This document shows positions 7,539-15,494 of a stretch of 64,000 nucleotides of DNA, one piece after another (position 1 is the first letter of the stretch; each line of letters opens with the position of its first letter). Both the position numbers and the translations under genes were made by a program. The stretch is from positions 1 to 64,000 of the forward strand of contig NZ_CABFLY010000008.1 in NCBI RefSeq assembly GCF_901875305.1, read 5' to 3'. The notes beneath the pieces were generated by a model. That model saw only the letters and a list, made by a program, of their open reading frames with translations, had not been told where the DNA came from and did no database searches. This DNA comes from Rothia mucilaginosa. GTDB lineage: Bacteria > Actinomycetota > Actinomycetes > Actinomycetales > Micrococcaceae.

Positions 7539-9039
7539 TGGTCTCTTCCTGAATGTCTGTGTACGGAGGAGCGCCGCGGGTCTCTACCTGCTGGTAGATA
7601 TTGCGGGCGGTACCGGCGGGGTCTGGTGCTGCTGAGTTCTTTTTGAGGTCGTCAGCGAGCTCCTTCTCGAGGCGGCTGATGGGGGTCTTGCCTCGTGCCT
7701 GGTGGATTCGCTCGGCGCGTTCGAGGTTGTCTCGGATAAGCTCTGCTGCTTTTCCTCCGCCTTGGTATGCGGAGCCTCCGTCTTGCGGCGAGGTTTGTCC
7801 GCCGACGATGACGTTGAGGGGGGTGATGAGTTCGTCTCCACCGGGTACGGGGGGTAGGTTGTTGATCCGTCGTGCTTCGTTTCGGGTCATCCAGGGGCCG
7901 CCGGTTGAGGTGGAGAAGATGTTCGCCTGGTCTTCGATGGAGCCGCGGAGCATTTCCTGGACGTTGAATTCGACGAAGTACTTCTTCCGGTCGATGCCGA
8001 GTTGCGGTAGGACGAAGGTGTTTAGGCGGTCTTCAATTGATCGGACAAGCGGGCCGAGCGTGCCGCTGAAGATTGCTCGGTTCATTTCTCGCATGTTGGC
8101 GTAGCTGAGTCCGTCGGTTGCGCCGAGGAGCCCTGCGGGGATCTGGAACACCTGAGCCACGGTGTGCAGGCTGAGGGTGATTGATTCTGCCCACTGTTCG
8201 TCTGCCGATTTGAAGGTCGTGGATTTGATTTCCATGCCGTCTTCTAGCAGAGGAGTTGAGCCTGCGCGTGCGCCGTGGTCTCCGGTGAAGTCCTCGAACA
8301 TTGCGTAGAATCGCCTGCGCGCGTTGTTGTCCCATTCTGGGGCAGAGGTCGGGCGGCTGATGTACGTGCCGGCTCGTCCGCTGCGGCGCCAGAGCTGAAT
8401 CCTGTACCGGTGGCTGTGGTAGTTTTCCTCGAGCACCATGCGGAGGGTGTCGAGGACGCTCCATGAGTTGCCGGGGGTCGGTGACCAGCCGGTGAAGGTG
8501 ACGCATTTGTCAGCGGGTATCTCTACTGCTGAGCTCTTGCCCGGCGGCTGGACCTTGTAGTGTGAGATTGACTCCCAGGTGTCCCAGACTGGGGTTACCC
8601 ATGCGGTGGGGAAGGGATGAATCTCTGGGGTGCCGTCGCTGCCGGGCAGGAAGAACCAGTGAGCACGGTTGTACAGGGTCAGATTCGCAACGAGGTCGTA
8701 GATGAGCTCATATCCCGTCATCCACGAGTTCGGCTGCCCAGATAGGAGCTCATGCGCGAGGTTGTTGGTGTTCCTCTCTCGATGCTCCCCATCGCGAACG
8801 AAGGTGTGGATAGCCATTTGGGCGACGTGGCGGGCGTACCAATCGACCGCGGCCCTAACGTAGGGCTGGTAGCGGTAGAGAGCGGCGAGCGTTGCGACTG
8901 CGGGGTTTGATCCGTCGGTCCCTTCAGCGTTGTTGACGAAGATGTCTACGTGGCGGCCTTGGAACGTGCCTGCAGTCCTGGGGAGGCGGTTGATGATGGC
9001 CTCAGTGATAATCTGGCCGATACTCTGTGCTACCACCAT
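7522..9039 (-). CDS. Portal protein, HK97 type
   Basis: 505 residues. Seen are YVRAAVDWYARHVAQMAIH near the N-terminus, LNVI and portal core elements such as GLLGATDGLSYANMREMNRAIFSGTLGPLV, and WMTRNEARRINNLPPVPGGDEL near residue 390, the classic portal 'NE-R' motif. It forms the dodecameric ring through which DNA is packaged. Overlap with the terminase gene is 10 nt. The C-terminal ~100 residues are charged and probably disordered. Confidence 0.93.
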   Translation of the reverse strand: MVVAQSIGQIITEAIINRLPRTAGTFQGRHVDIFVNNAEGTDGSNPAVATLAALYRYQPYVRAAVDWYARHVAQMAIHTFVRDGEHRERNTNNLAHELLSGQPNSWMTGYELIYDLVANLTLYNRAHWFFLPGSDGTPEIHPFPTAWVTPVWDTWESISHYKVQPPGKSSAVEIPADKCVTFTGWSPTPGNSWSVLDTLRMVLEENYHSHRYRIQLWRRSGRAGTYISRPTSAPEWDNNARRRFYAMFEDFTGDHGARAGSTPLLEDGMEIKSTTFKSADEQWAESITLSLHTVAQVFQIPAGLLGATDGLSYANMREMNRAIFSGTLGPLVRSIEDRLNTFVLPQLGIDRKKYFVEFNVQEMLRGSIEDQANIFSTSTGGPWMTRNEARRINNLPPVPGGDELITPLNVIVGGQTSPQDGGSAYQGGGKAAELIRDNLERAERIHQARGKTPISRLEKELADDLKKNSAAPDPAGTARNIYQQVETRGAPPYTDIQEETNDNPL

Positions 9040-10646
9040 TTACCTCCGTCCTCGATTTGATCTGCTGTGTACCAGTCTTCGTAGTCGCCGGCGTATGCGC
9101 TGGTTTTCTTTTCGGGTGCTTTCTGAGAGGTCAGTCCCCAGAGCGCAAAAGCTGCGGCACAGGCCGGCGCGATGTCGATGGGGGACTTTGAGCGGTTGAA
9201 AACGAAGGCGTCGCCCATGCTCTTGACCTGGATTTCGCCCAGCGCAAGGGTGAGCGCGGGCTGGTCTCGCCACCGAATCGAATGGTCGATGACTCTGTCG
9301 TAGAACTGCGCGTATGCATTGGTGAGGGCGGTGCCTTCACACTTGAGTACGGCGGTACCGGCGGCTTCGATGTAGTCGATGAGAGACGAGGCTGGGGCAC
9401 CTCGTCCCTGGATGATGACTGCTGCAGGTTCGAAGGTGAGCTTCTCAGCGAGGAACGCCGGGATCCATTCGGTGTTGGGACGCTGGGCTAGCACCTCAAC
9501 GTGGGGGAGTCCGTCTTCACGCCATGCGGCGAGTGAGATGGTGGACATCCTGCGGTCATCTGACACGTCGACTGAGATATAGATGGGTGACTCTTGCGCG
9601 GGTTCACTGTCAGAGTCGAGACACTCTAGAAGGTCTTCTTCCTTGAACAGGGAGTCCTCTGCAACGTTGACCCATTGGCATAGGTTCTCGGTGCGGAACT
9701 TATGCTCGGGCATGCCTTCGCCAGGCTTACCGACCAGCGCGGCACGGGCGGCGAGAGTTTCCTCGCTCGGGCCGTGCGGGTAGCCGAGCGAGGGGTTTGC
9801 CATTGCCCAGGCTTTTCGGTCGAAGATGTCACAGTCGTCAGGAGCGCTGTATTCGAACAGCGCGAGAGACGGATCAGCCGGGCTGTATTCCGTGCCCTTC
9901 GCTTGTGCGGCCTCCCACGCCTGTATTTCTTCGATGCCCTTTGCGCGCAGGCTCCGCAGAACTTCCGACTTCGCTTCGCCGGCGTTGGATACGGCGATTG
10001 TCTGCGCGGAGGTAATTGCGTTGGTCGTGTTGGTCATTGCTGACCATGCTGACCATTCACGTTGCTGACGAAGCTCGTCGAAGGCGAGGTCGGTGACAGT
10101 GAGTCCGCGGCCTCCATCATCGCTGGCGGCCTCGCATCGGTAGCGGGCACCATTGGTGAGCTTGATGAATTTGTTTCCGTTCGTATCGCTCTTCTTTGCA
10201 AGGCGAGCGCGGATAGGCGAGTTCTTGAGCACGGTGTGCGATAGGTCAAGAATCTCTTCTGCCAGAGATAGCTTGTGGGCTGTGCCGAGAACCAAGGTCG
10301 GTTCTTCTTCTGGGCCGTCCCAGGCGACCATGCGCCACAGAAGGCGGGTGCTCATGATGTAGCTCTTGCCGTTCTGTCGGGCGACGAGCAGGAGAACGGT
10401 CTCAAATCGGAACTGAGGAACGTCATCTGAGACAAAGCTGCCGGGGGAGAGCTCCATCGAATGAACGAGGAACCACTTCTGCCAGGGGTGGAGAGTACGT
10501 CCTAGCGCGCGCTCAGCAAATTCAATGGCTTCGAATCCGAGGCTGGTCTCGGGGGTGAGCTTGCGTAGCGGGCGAGTCCAGAGGCGGGGAACGGTGGAGC
10601 CTTTAAGCGGGGCGCTTTCTCTTGCTGAGGATTTCATCAACAACAT
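9030..10646 (-). CDS. Terminase large subunit
   Basis: 538 residues. Walker A is VARQNGKS (near residue 88) and Walker B is DLAFDELRQ (near residue 188). The C-terminal nuclease domain carries ISVDVSDDRRMSTISLAAW and a late DAFVFNRSKSPIDIAPACAAA block. It is the ATP-driven motor and nuclease of DNA packaging. Two in-frame ATGs (10646 and 10637) both overlap the small subunit gene; the first is used here. The sequence fits the Terminase_1 group of actinophages. Confidence 0.93.
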   Translation of the reverse strand: MLLMKSSARESAPLKGSTVPRLWTRPLRKLTPETSLGFEAIEFAERALGRTLHPWQKWFLVHSMELSPGSFVSDDVPQFRFETVLLLVARQNGKSYIMSTRLLWRMVAWDGPEEEPTLVLGTAHKLSLAEEILDLSHTVLKNSPIRARLAKKSDTNGNKFIKLTNGARYRCEAASDDGGRGLTVTDLAFDELRQQREWSAWSAMTNTTNAITSAQTIAVSNAGEAKSEVLRSLRAKGIEEIQAWEAAQAKGTEYSPADPSLALFEYSAPDDCDIFDRKAWAMANPSLGYPHGPSEETLAARAALVGKPGEGMPEHKFRTENLCQWVNVAEDSLFKEEDLLECLDSDSEPAQESPIYISVDVSDDRRMSTISLAAWREDGLPHVEVLAQRPNTEWIPAFLAEKLTFEPAAVIIQGRGAPASSLIDYIEAAGTAVLKCEGTALTNAYAQFYDRVIDHSIRWRDQPALTLALGEIQVKSMGDAFVFNRSKSPIDIAPACAAAFALWGLTSQKAPEKKTSAYAGDYEDWYTADQIEDGGKWW

Positions 10647-10944
10647 CCACCTTCGCGTCCTTGGTAGCCATTTCGCCGCGGGAGACAGGAGTTAGCCCCA
10701 GCGCGGTGAGGGTGCGGTTGAGGTTAGGACCGGCAATGTTGAGGCACTTGAGCCAGACATCCCAGGTTCCGTTTTCGATGCAATCGTCCCAGGTCTCATC
10801 GAGGGTGCGTGCGTATTCGATTGCAAGGGCGCTGGCGGCGACGTCCATGTCCTTGATGACGCCTGCAGCTTCTGCTTCTTCGATAGCTTCTTTGACCAGC
10901 GGCGCAAGGTAGACGCGGGAGGTTACATCGTCCAAATCGAGCAT
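10603..10944 (-). CDS. Terminase small subunit
   Basis: 113 residues, directly upstream of and overlapping the large subunit by 44 nt. It begins MLDLDDVTSRVYLAPLVKEA and is largely helical with acidic and basic ends, as expected for a small DNA-recognition subunit of the P27 type. Identification depends on position and size. It would bind the packaging start site, which may be the repeat-containing region just upstream. Confidence 0.7.
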   Translation of the reverse strand: MLDLDDVTSRVYLAPLVKEAIEEAEAAGVIKDMDVAASALAIEYARTLDETWDDCIENGTWDVWLKCLNIAGPNLNRTLTALGLTPVSRGEMATKDAKVDVVDEILSKRKRPA

Positions 10945-11107
10945 GTAATTTCTCGCATTTCTTTACACATAAACGCATTTCTTTTTACACGGGCTATAAT
11001 CGCGCGCGCGTCCCCCGGTTATCTTGGCGGGGGGAGAGGAAGAGAGCCCCCAGGAATGTTCCGCGGTGAGGGAGGTTTATTTTCTGACCGCCCCTACCCC
11101 TGTACGG
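10945..11107 (-). promoter_or_regulatory. Intergenic region with direct repeats; candidate cos/terminase site
   Basis: Between the HNH gene and the terminase small subunit are two direct repeats, CGCATTTCTTTACACA (10954-10969) and a copy with a TT insertion (10974-10990). An alternating CG run (11001-11010) and a C5/G5 inverted repeat (11012 to about 11034) follow. In many phages with an HNH gene beside terminase, the packaging cut site lies here. The sequence itself does not reveal a cut site. Confidence 0.3.
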
Positions 11108-11422
11108 CTAGACGTGCCAGCGGCGGGACGGGATACCAATCTTGTTGATTGCTTTCTTGTTACCCCTGTTTCGGTTGCACTCTCTGTGGGAGGCTCTGAA
11201 GTTTGCGGGGTCTTTGACGAGCTCGGGGTGAGTAGACACGGGGTGCAGGTGGTCGAGCTCGAAAGCTTCGTCGTTCACTGTTCCGTCATCATCTCGCCAC
11301 GGTAGTGAGTAGTCGATGCTCTGGCCACAGAGCCAGCACGGCGTGCCGTCGGCGGCGCACTGCTCAAAGAATCGCTGGCGGAGTCGCCAGTAGTCTCTGC
11401 CACTGCGTAGGTTTGTAGCCAT
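11108..11422 (-). CDS. HNH endonuclease (packaging-associated)
   Basis: 104 residues. CWLC, then DEAFELDHLHPVSTHPEL, then NFRASHRECNRNRGNK give the HNH/McrA-type zinc-supported nuclease: two Cys pairs, the catalytic DH, and a final Asn/His region. Such small HNH proteins next to terminase help cut cos in many HK97-like phages. It is the first gene of the late block as oriented here. Confidence 0.88.
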   Translation of the reverse strand: MATNLRSGRDYWRLRQRFFEQCAADGTPCWLCGQSIDYSLPWRDDDGTVNDEAFELDHLHPVSTHPELVKDPANFRASHRECNRNRGNKKAINKIGIPSRRWHV

Positions 11423-11462
11423 GTGTCATCTCCTGTGCGAGTGGGTTGATGCCAGGGACAGC

Positions 11463-11513
11463 AAAGCCCCCGGCACCTGACGGATACCGGGGGCTTTGGG
11501 CACAGCTGTGCCC
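11463..11513 (-). terminator. Hairpins after the early operon
   Basis: AAAGCCCCCGG (11463-11473) pairs with CCGGGGGCTTT (11487-11497). A second palindrome, GGGCACAGCTGTGCCC, lies at 11498-11513. They sit between the last early gene and the HNH gene, a reasonable early/late boundary. T-rich DNA follows only on the plus side, so termination on the minus strand is not certain. Confidence 0.55.
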
Positions 11514-11521
11514 GATAGCTT

Positions 11522-12124
11522 TTATTTTACTAAAGATTCTCCAGCTTGCAAGTGGGCGAGGCGCTTGATTGCGTCGAAGCCCGTCTCAGTCCAGCCGCAG
11601 GCTCCGCAGCACGTCATGACTCGGGTTGACGGCTGTTCTTCTGGACGGACGATGATGGCGAGCGCGGCGTCTACTTTGGTTGTGCCGTCGGTGAGTTGGC
11701 GGGTGTGGGTTGCTTTCTTGCATCGGGGGCAGGGGGTGTTGTGGAGGTGGACGGTGGTGTGGTTGAGGGTTCGGATGCGTCGTGTCCAGTCTGCGGCGTA
11801 GATGGTGGCGACGGTTCTGTTCTCGGCGATTGCCCATTCTCGGACGGCCTGCTTGAGGCTTGGGTTGGGGGTGGTGGTGTACGGGGCGGTGCGGTTGCGG
11901 ATGTCGTGTTCGAGTTCGATTGCGTCGAGGTTGCAGATTGCGCCGGTGTTTTTGTTTTTGCCGCTGCGGCCTGTGCCGTTCCTGTCGGTGACTGCGATGC
12001 GGAGTTGGTCGAGGAGGGGCATTTCTTGGATGACGGTTGTGGTGCCGTCGTCGAGTTTGCGGATGCGGGGGGTGCCATCGCAGAGGGCGGTGATCATGCT
12101 TTCGAGTGTTGGGGTGGGGTGCAT
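11522..12124 (-). CDS. Phage protein with C-terminal zinc ribbon, function unknown
   Basis: 200 residues. The N-terminal part includes LDDGTTTVIQEMPLLDQLRIAV and a DAIELEHDIRNRT segment. The C-terminal third has two Cys pairs, CPRCKK and CCGACGW, spaced like a zinc ribbon. The start ATG at 12122-12124 follows CAGGAG. A nucleic-acid role is plausible from the ribbon and its place at the end of the replication block, but the family is not one I can name with confidence. Confidence 0.75.
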   Translation of the reverse strand: MHPTPTLESMITALCDGTPRIRKLDDGTTTVIQEMPLLDQLRIAVTDRNGTGRSGKNKNTGAICNLDAIELEHDIRNRTAPYTTTPNPSLKQAVREWAIAENRTVATIYAADWTRRIRTLNHTTVHLHNTPCPRCKKATHTRQLTDGTTKVDAALAIIVRPEEQPSTRVMTCCGACGWTETGFDAIKRLAHLQAGESLVK

Positions 12125-12150
12125 GGGGTGCTCCTGTGCGTTTGTTGGGT

Positions 12151-12179
12151 GGCGCGGCGGCTGGTGTGGCCGCCGCGCC
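12151..12179 (-). terminator. GC-rich hairpin between early genes
   Basis: A perfect 11-bp stem, GGCGCGGCGGC (12151-12161) with GCCGCCGCGCC (12169-12179) and a 7-nt loop, lies in the 70-nt gap before the zinc-ribbon gene. There is no T-run, so it may act as an attenuator or mRNA stability element. Confidence 0.45.
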
Positions 12180-12194
12180 GTGGTGTGTGGGGTG

Positions 12195-12428
12195 TTAGTT
12201 TTTGATGGTTTTGTAGGTGTAGTTGGGGAGGGTGGGGTGTTTGGTGGTTAGTTCACTGGATTTGTAGTGGAGGGTGTAGTGTTCCCAGTTGGTGGGGAGG
12301 AGCGAGCGGAGTAGGCGTTCGATTTCGTTGCGGCGGTCTCCTGGGGTGTTGGGGTCGTAGTCGATGGTGGCGCACATGATGGGGTGGTCGGGTGTGGTGT
12401 TGGGGTAGATGGCGAGGCGTTCTAGCAT
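12195..12428 (-). CDS. Small phage protein, function unknown
   Basis: 77 residues from the ATG at 12426-12428 (MLERLAIYPNTTPDHPIMCA), which overlaps the upstream gene by 7 nt. The frame is open 13 codons further up, but that part lies inside the neighbour and lacks a ribosome site. The mixed composition, with RRNEIERLLRSLLPTNWEHY, suggests a small alpha/beta protein. No family recognised. Confidence 0.6.
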   Translation of the reverse strand: MLERLAIYPNTTPDHPIMCATIDYDPNTPGDRRNEIERLLRSLLPTNWEHYTLHYKSSELTTKHPTLPNYTYKTIKN

Positions 12429-13090
12429 TGTTCGGTTCCTTCCTTGGTGAGGTTTTCGGTTTTCCATTCGAGGTATCGGGCGAGGCGTTCGAGGTCGAGC
12501 GCGTGCTTGACGGTGTTTTCGTCGGCGGCGGGGTTTGCGATGATGCCTTCGCAGAGGGTGTGTACGTGTGAGGTGACGTAGCGGGCTTGGTCGGCGAGGT
12601 TGGTGTTGATGTCCTTTCGGGTGGGGGTGTGGTGGGGTTGGGGGGTGAGGATGTCGTCGATGCCGGGGACGGTGTTTGCGGCGAGCGCGGGGGCACTGTC
12701 CGTGCCTGCGGGGCGGGGTGCGGCAGGGGTGGGCTTGTAGCTGGTGGGCACGGGGCCGGCGAGGAGTTCACGTTCGTGTTGCTTGATCCAGGCGGCGGTG
12801 TTGAGGCGTTCGGGTTTATTGTGCTTGAGTCGGGCGTACTTGAGGCGGCGGGTTAGCGCGCTAGTGGGGGCGTAGAGGAGTTTGCTCTTGCCGTCTGCTG
12901 CGTATTCGATTCGGTTGTTGTCGGGGATTTGGGACTGCAGTGAGTTGCCTCGGTAGCCGGCGGCGCGGGCGATGTCGAGGATGCACCACCAGACGCGGGT
13001 GGGGTTGTGGAGTGCGTCGTGCTGGACGGTGAAGCGGATGGTGTAGCCGTTGTGGGTGGTGGTGCCGGGGAGGTAGGTGTTGGTGTTCAT
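12422..13090 (-). CDS. Phage protein with BRO-N/antirepressor-like N-terminus
   Basis: 222 residues. The N-terminal 80 residues (IRFTVQHDALHNPTRVWWCI, then DIARAAGYRGN and a following basic strand) resemble the BRO-N/antirepressor DNA-binding fold, in which a Trp-containing strand leads into DVAxALGY. A Pro-rich linker follows, then a helical C-terminus with KHALDLERLARYLEW. It could be a phage antirepressor or another DNA-binding protein. The resemblance is by eye and not strong. Confidence 0.55.
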   Translation of the reverse strand: MNTNTYLPGTTTHNGYTIRFTVQHDALHNPTRVWWCILDIARAAGYRGNSLQSQIPDNNRIEYAADGKSKLLYAPTSALTRRLKYARLKHNKPERLNTAAWIKQHERELLAGPVPTSYKPTPAAPRPAGTDSAPALAANTVPGIDDILTPQPHHTPTRKDINTNLADQARYVTSHVHTLCEGIIANPAADENTVKHALDLERLARYLEWKTENLTKEGTEQC

Positions 13091-13101
13091 GGTGTTTCTC
13101 C

Positions 13102-13542
13102 TTAGTCGGTGGTGGGCTCGATGATGATGCGTACGCCCGGGGTGGGGTGGAGCTTATTGGTGTAGTTCTTGGTGGCGATGAGGGTGGTGCATCGTGCGTC
13201 GTCGTCGATGATGTCGGCGTTGGTGAGGGAGTCGAGTATGGCTCGTGTGAGTTTGTCGACGTCGGGTTTGACGGCGTGGATGCCTGCGCCGTTGGGGCCT
13301 CGGTATCGGGGTCGTTGGGGTGGGGTGAATCTGAAGTCGAGGTAGATGGTGAAGGGGCCGGGGACGCGGCGGCCTGCAGCTTGGGCGGCGAGCGCGGTTT
13401 GCAGGGTGTTGCGCCAGGGTTTGAGCCGCTTGTTGGCTTCGATGAGTCTGGCGCGGCGGCCGTGTCTGATTGCTGTTTTGGAGCCTTGGGGGATTGGGGT
13501 TCCTCTGACGAAGAAGGTTAGTGGCTCTGGGTGTTCGGTCAT
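13102..13542 (-). CDS. rusA: RusA-family Holliday junction resolvase
   Basis: 146 residues. The opening FFVRGTPIPQGSKTAIRHGR and the metal-binding core KPDVDKLTRAILDSLTNADI-DDDA contain the conserved aspartates of RusA. It cuts four-way DNA junctions during phage replication and recombination. The length is close to the usual ~120-140 residues. It lies in the leftward replication block. Confidence 0.92.
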   Translation of the reverse strand: MTEHPEPLTFFVRGTPIPQGSKTAIRHGRRARLIEANKRLKPWRNTLQTALAAQAAGRRVPGPFTIYLDFRFTPPQRPRYRGPNGAGIHAVKPDVDKLTRAILDSLTNADIIDDDARCTTLIATKNYTNKLHPTPGVRIIIEPTTD

Positions 13543-13552
13543 TGGGGTGTCC

Positions 13553-13906
13553 TTAGTGGAAGAAGCTGCTGATGACGGTGGCGAGGATGATGATGCCGGC
13601 GAATGAGAGGGTGAGACAGATCTGGGTGTTGCGGAGCTTGTCGCTGAGATCGGCGATGCGTTGGTCCTGCCAGTTGGCTCGGCGGTTAGTCTCGAGTCGT
13701 GCGTCGTCGGTTTCCTTGAGCTTTTCGTCGTGTTCCTTGAGGCGGTTGGCGACTGCTTCGGTTGAGGTGTCGTAGGCGGATTCGAGGGTGGTGAGCCGTT
13801 GGTTGAGGGTGGGGGTGTTCTTGGCTTCGGTGATGGCCTGGGTGAGGGCTTCTCCTGCGAGGCGCTTGAGGTCGTTGTAGCTGGTGGGCTGGTCGGGGGT
13901 GTTCAT
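13553..13906 (-). CDS. Coiled-coil protein with C-terminal membrane anchor
   Basis: 117 residues. The N-terminus is soluble and helical. Heptad-like charged residues run through NRLKEHDEKLKETDDARLET, and a single hydrophobic segment (LTLSFAGIIILATVISSFF) ends the protein. The layout matches small tail-anchored phage proteins, and a second one lies at 17974-18486. Function unknown; membrane exclusion or lysis accessory roles are guesses. Confidence 0.7.
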   Translation of the reverse strand: MNTPDQPTSYNDLKRLAGEALTQAITEAKNTPTLNQRLTTLESAYDTSTEAVANRLKEHDEKLKETDDARLETNRRANWQDQRIADLSDKLRNTQICLTLSFAGIIILATVISSFFH

Positions 13907-13917
13907 GGTGTTTCTCC

Positions 13918-14430
13918 TTAATGGGTGGTGGGGATGGGTAGGTCGTGGATGCTGTGGGTTGCCATGTAGTGTTTGGCGAGCATGCTGATGAAGTAGTGCT
14001 GCAGTTCGTGGCTGATGTCGAGTGGGCCGGGGCCGAGCTGTGAGTGCGGTGGGATTTTGTGGTTAAACCATGCGCAGCACTCTTCGACGGGGCAGACGAT
14101 GAAGAGGTTCCGGAGGTTGTCGGCGCAGTCGAAGAGGTTTTCAACGCCGAGGAAGTCCTCGCCGGCGTTCCATGCGGCGGACGCGGCTTCGAGGCATGCT
14201 TCGCCTGCATCTACGAGGTGGGTCCACGTTACGGTGTGTTCCTGCTGGTAGTGTTCGAGCGTGGCGACGCGGACATCTCCTGGAGTGGTTCCGCTGGTGA
14301 TGCGCATGTAGTTTTTCTGGCAGTCTTCGCAAAACATCTCCGTTGGCTGGGTGAGGTTCTCGAAATTGATGTGGGATATGCGCAGGGCGTTGCAGATTTG
14401 TGTGGCTGCGAGGTGGAATCCGCTGGTCAT
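13918..14430 (-). CDS. Phage protein with cysteine pairs, function unknown
   Basis: 170 residues. It has an N-terminal FCEDCQKNY pair and a CPVEECCAWFNHKIPPHSQ block later, which together could bind zinc. Helical stretches such as ACLEAASAAWNAGEDFLGVE fill the middle. The start ATG at 14428-14430 follows a TAGGAGT site. The gene is embedded in the replication operon; no family recognised. Confidence 0.65.
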   Translation of the reverse strand: MTSGFHLAATQICNALRISHINFENLTQPTEMFCEDCQKNYMRITSGTTPGDVRVATLEHYQQEHTVTWTHLVDAGEACLEAASAAWNAGEDFLGVENLFDCADNLRNLFIVCPVEECCAWFNHKIPPHSQLGPGPLDISHELQHYFISMLAKHYMATHSIHDLPIPTTH

Positions 14431-14449
14431 GGTGACTCCTAAAGGGTGG

Positions 14450-14986
14450 TTAGAACGGGGGCTGGTCGGTGGTGTACGGGGTGGGGTATGCCGGTGCTTG
14501 CTGGTATCCCTGCGGCGAGCGCGGGGCCGCCTGCGGGGCCTGCGGGGTGGGGTGCTGCTGGTATCCGTTGGTGGGCTGTGCTTGGTATCCGTGGGGCGGG
14601 TACTGGGTGGGTACTGGGTGGCGCGGTGCCGGGCGGGCGGCGGGGGAGCCGATGGGTTTGGGGGTGGTGGGTACGATGCCGACGACGGATGCGATGAAGC
14701 TGAGCTGGTGGCCGGGGGTTCCGTCGGTGCGGGTGTAGGTGCGCATTTCTTCGATTCCTCGGATGATGACTCGTGCTCCCTTGGTGAGGTTTTCGGCTAC
14801 GGCTTCGGCGTTCTTGTAGGCGGCGACGCGGCGCCAGGTGGTGCTGATGGTCTTGTAGGAGCCGTCGTCGAGTTGGCGGACGCGGTTGTCTGCGACGGAG
14901 AAGTTGCAGACGGTGCCGCCGCCGGGCAGGTTGTGCAGTTCGATGGTTTCGCCGACGTTGCCGACGATGGTCAGTTCGTTAGACAT
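14450..14986 (-). CDS. ssb: Single-stranded DNA-binding protein
   Basis: 178 residues. An OB fold starts MSNELTIVGNVGETIELHNL and includes CNFSVADNRVRQLDDG and TWRRVAAYKNAEAVAENLTKGARVI (read as separate strands). A Pro/Gln/Tyr-rich linker follows, and the end is DQPPF, a close match to the acidic partner-binding tip (D-D-I-P-F) of bacterial SSB. It protects phage ssDNA and recruits repair and replication proteins. It overlaps the upstream gene by 8 nt. Confidence 0.93.
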   Translation of the reverse strand: MSNELTIVGNVGETIELHNLPGGGTVCNFSVADNRVRQLDDGSYKTISTTWRRVAAYKNAEAVAENLTKGARVIIRGIEEMRTYTRTDGTPGHQLSFIASVVGIVPTTPKPIGSPAARPAPRHPVPTQYPPHGYQAQPTNGYQQHPTPQAPQAAPRSPQGYQQAPAYPTPYTTDQPPF

Positions 14987-15482
14987 GGGTGAGGTCCTTT
15001 CCGATGGTGTTTGCGATTGCTTGTACGTTGTGCGCGGCGTTGGCGTTGGTTAGCGCTTTCAGCTGCGGGCGGGGGTATGGGGGGAGTGGCTGGGCGGTTC
15101 CTCGGTGGTGCGGGTCGATTCCTGCGAGGACTCGGTTGTAGCGGTTGATGAGGGCGGTGATGTTGACCCAGTCAGTCTCGCTGTAGACGTCTTCCTTCTC
15201 CTCGTTGATGAGTGCCAAGAGCCGGTTCAGGGTGCGCTTCTTGTGGGCGAGCGCTTCGTCCTTTGCCTTGAGGCGCTCCCAGGCTTTGGCAATGTCGGGG
15301 ATTTGGGGGGCCCCGTAGAGGCGTTCGGCGTAGAGCTCTTTGATGAGGTCGGTGCTGCGCTCTGCGGGGATTTCTCCGACGAAGATGCCTGCAGCGGCTT
15401 CTTGCATGGGGTCGAGGGATTCGACGCGGGTGTCTGTGGCGATGAGTAGTAGCCAGAATTGTCGGAATTCGTCGAGTGTCAT
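14979..15482 (-). CDS. Replication-block protein, possible helicase-loader-like, unknown
   Basis: 167 residues, starting MTLDEFRQFWLLLIATDTRVE. It is mostly helical with a compact N-terminal domain, then WERLKAKDEALAHKKRTLNRLLALI and a Pro-rich end. It sits between the replication initiator and ssb, where phages often encode a helicase loader or primase partner, but no ATPase motif is visible. Role inferred only from position. Confidence 0.6.
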   Translation of the reverse strand: MTLDEFRQFWLLLIATDTRVESLDPMQEAAAGIFVGEIPAERSTDLIKELYAERLYGAPQIPDIAKAWERLKAKDEALAHKKRTLNRLLALINEEKEDVYSETDWVNITALINRYNRVLAGIDPHHRGTAQPLPPYPRPQLKALTNANAAHNVQAIANTIGKDLTHV

Positions 15483-15494
15483 GGGGGTGCTCCT

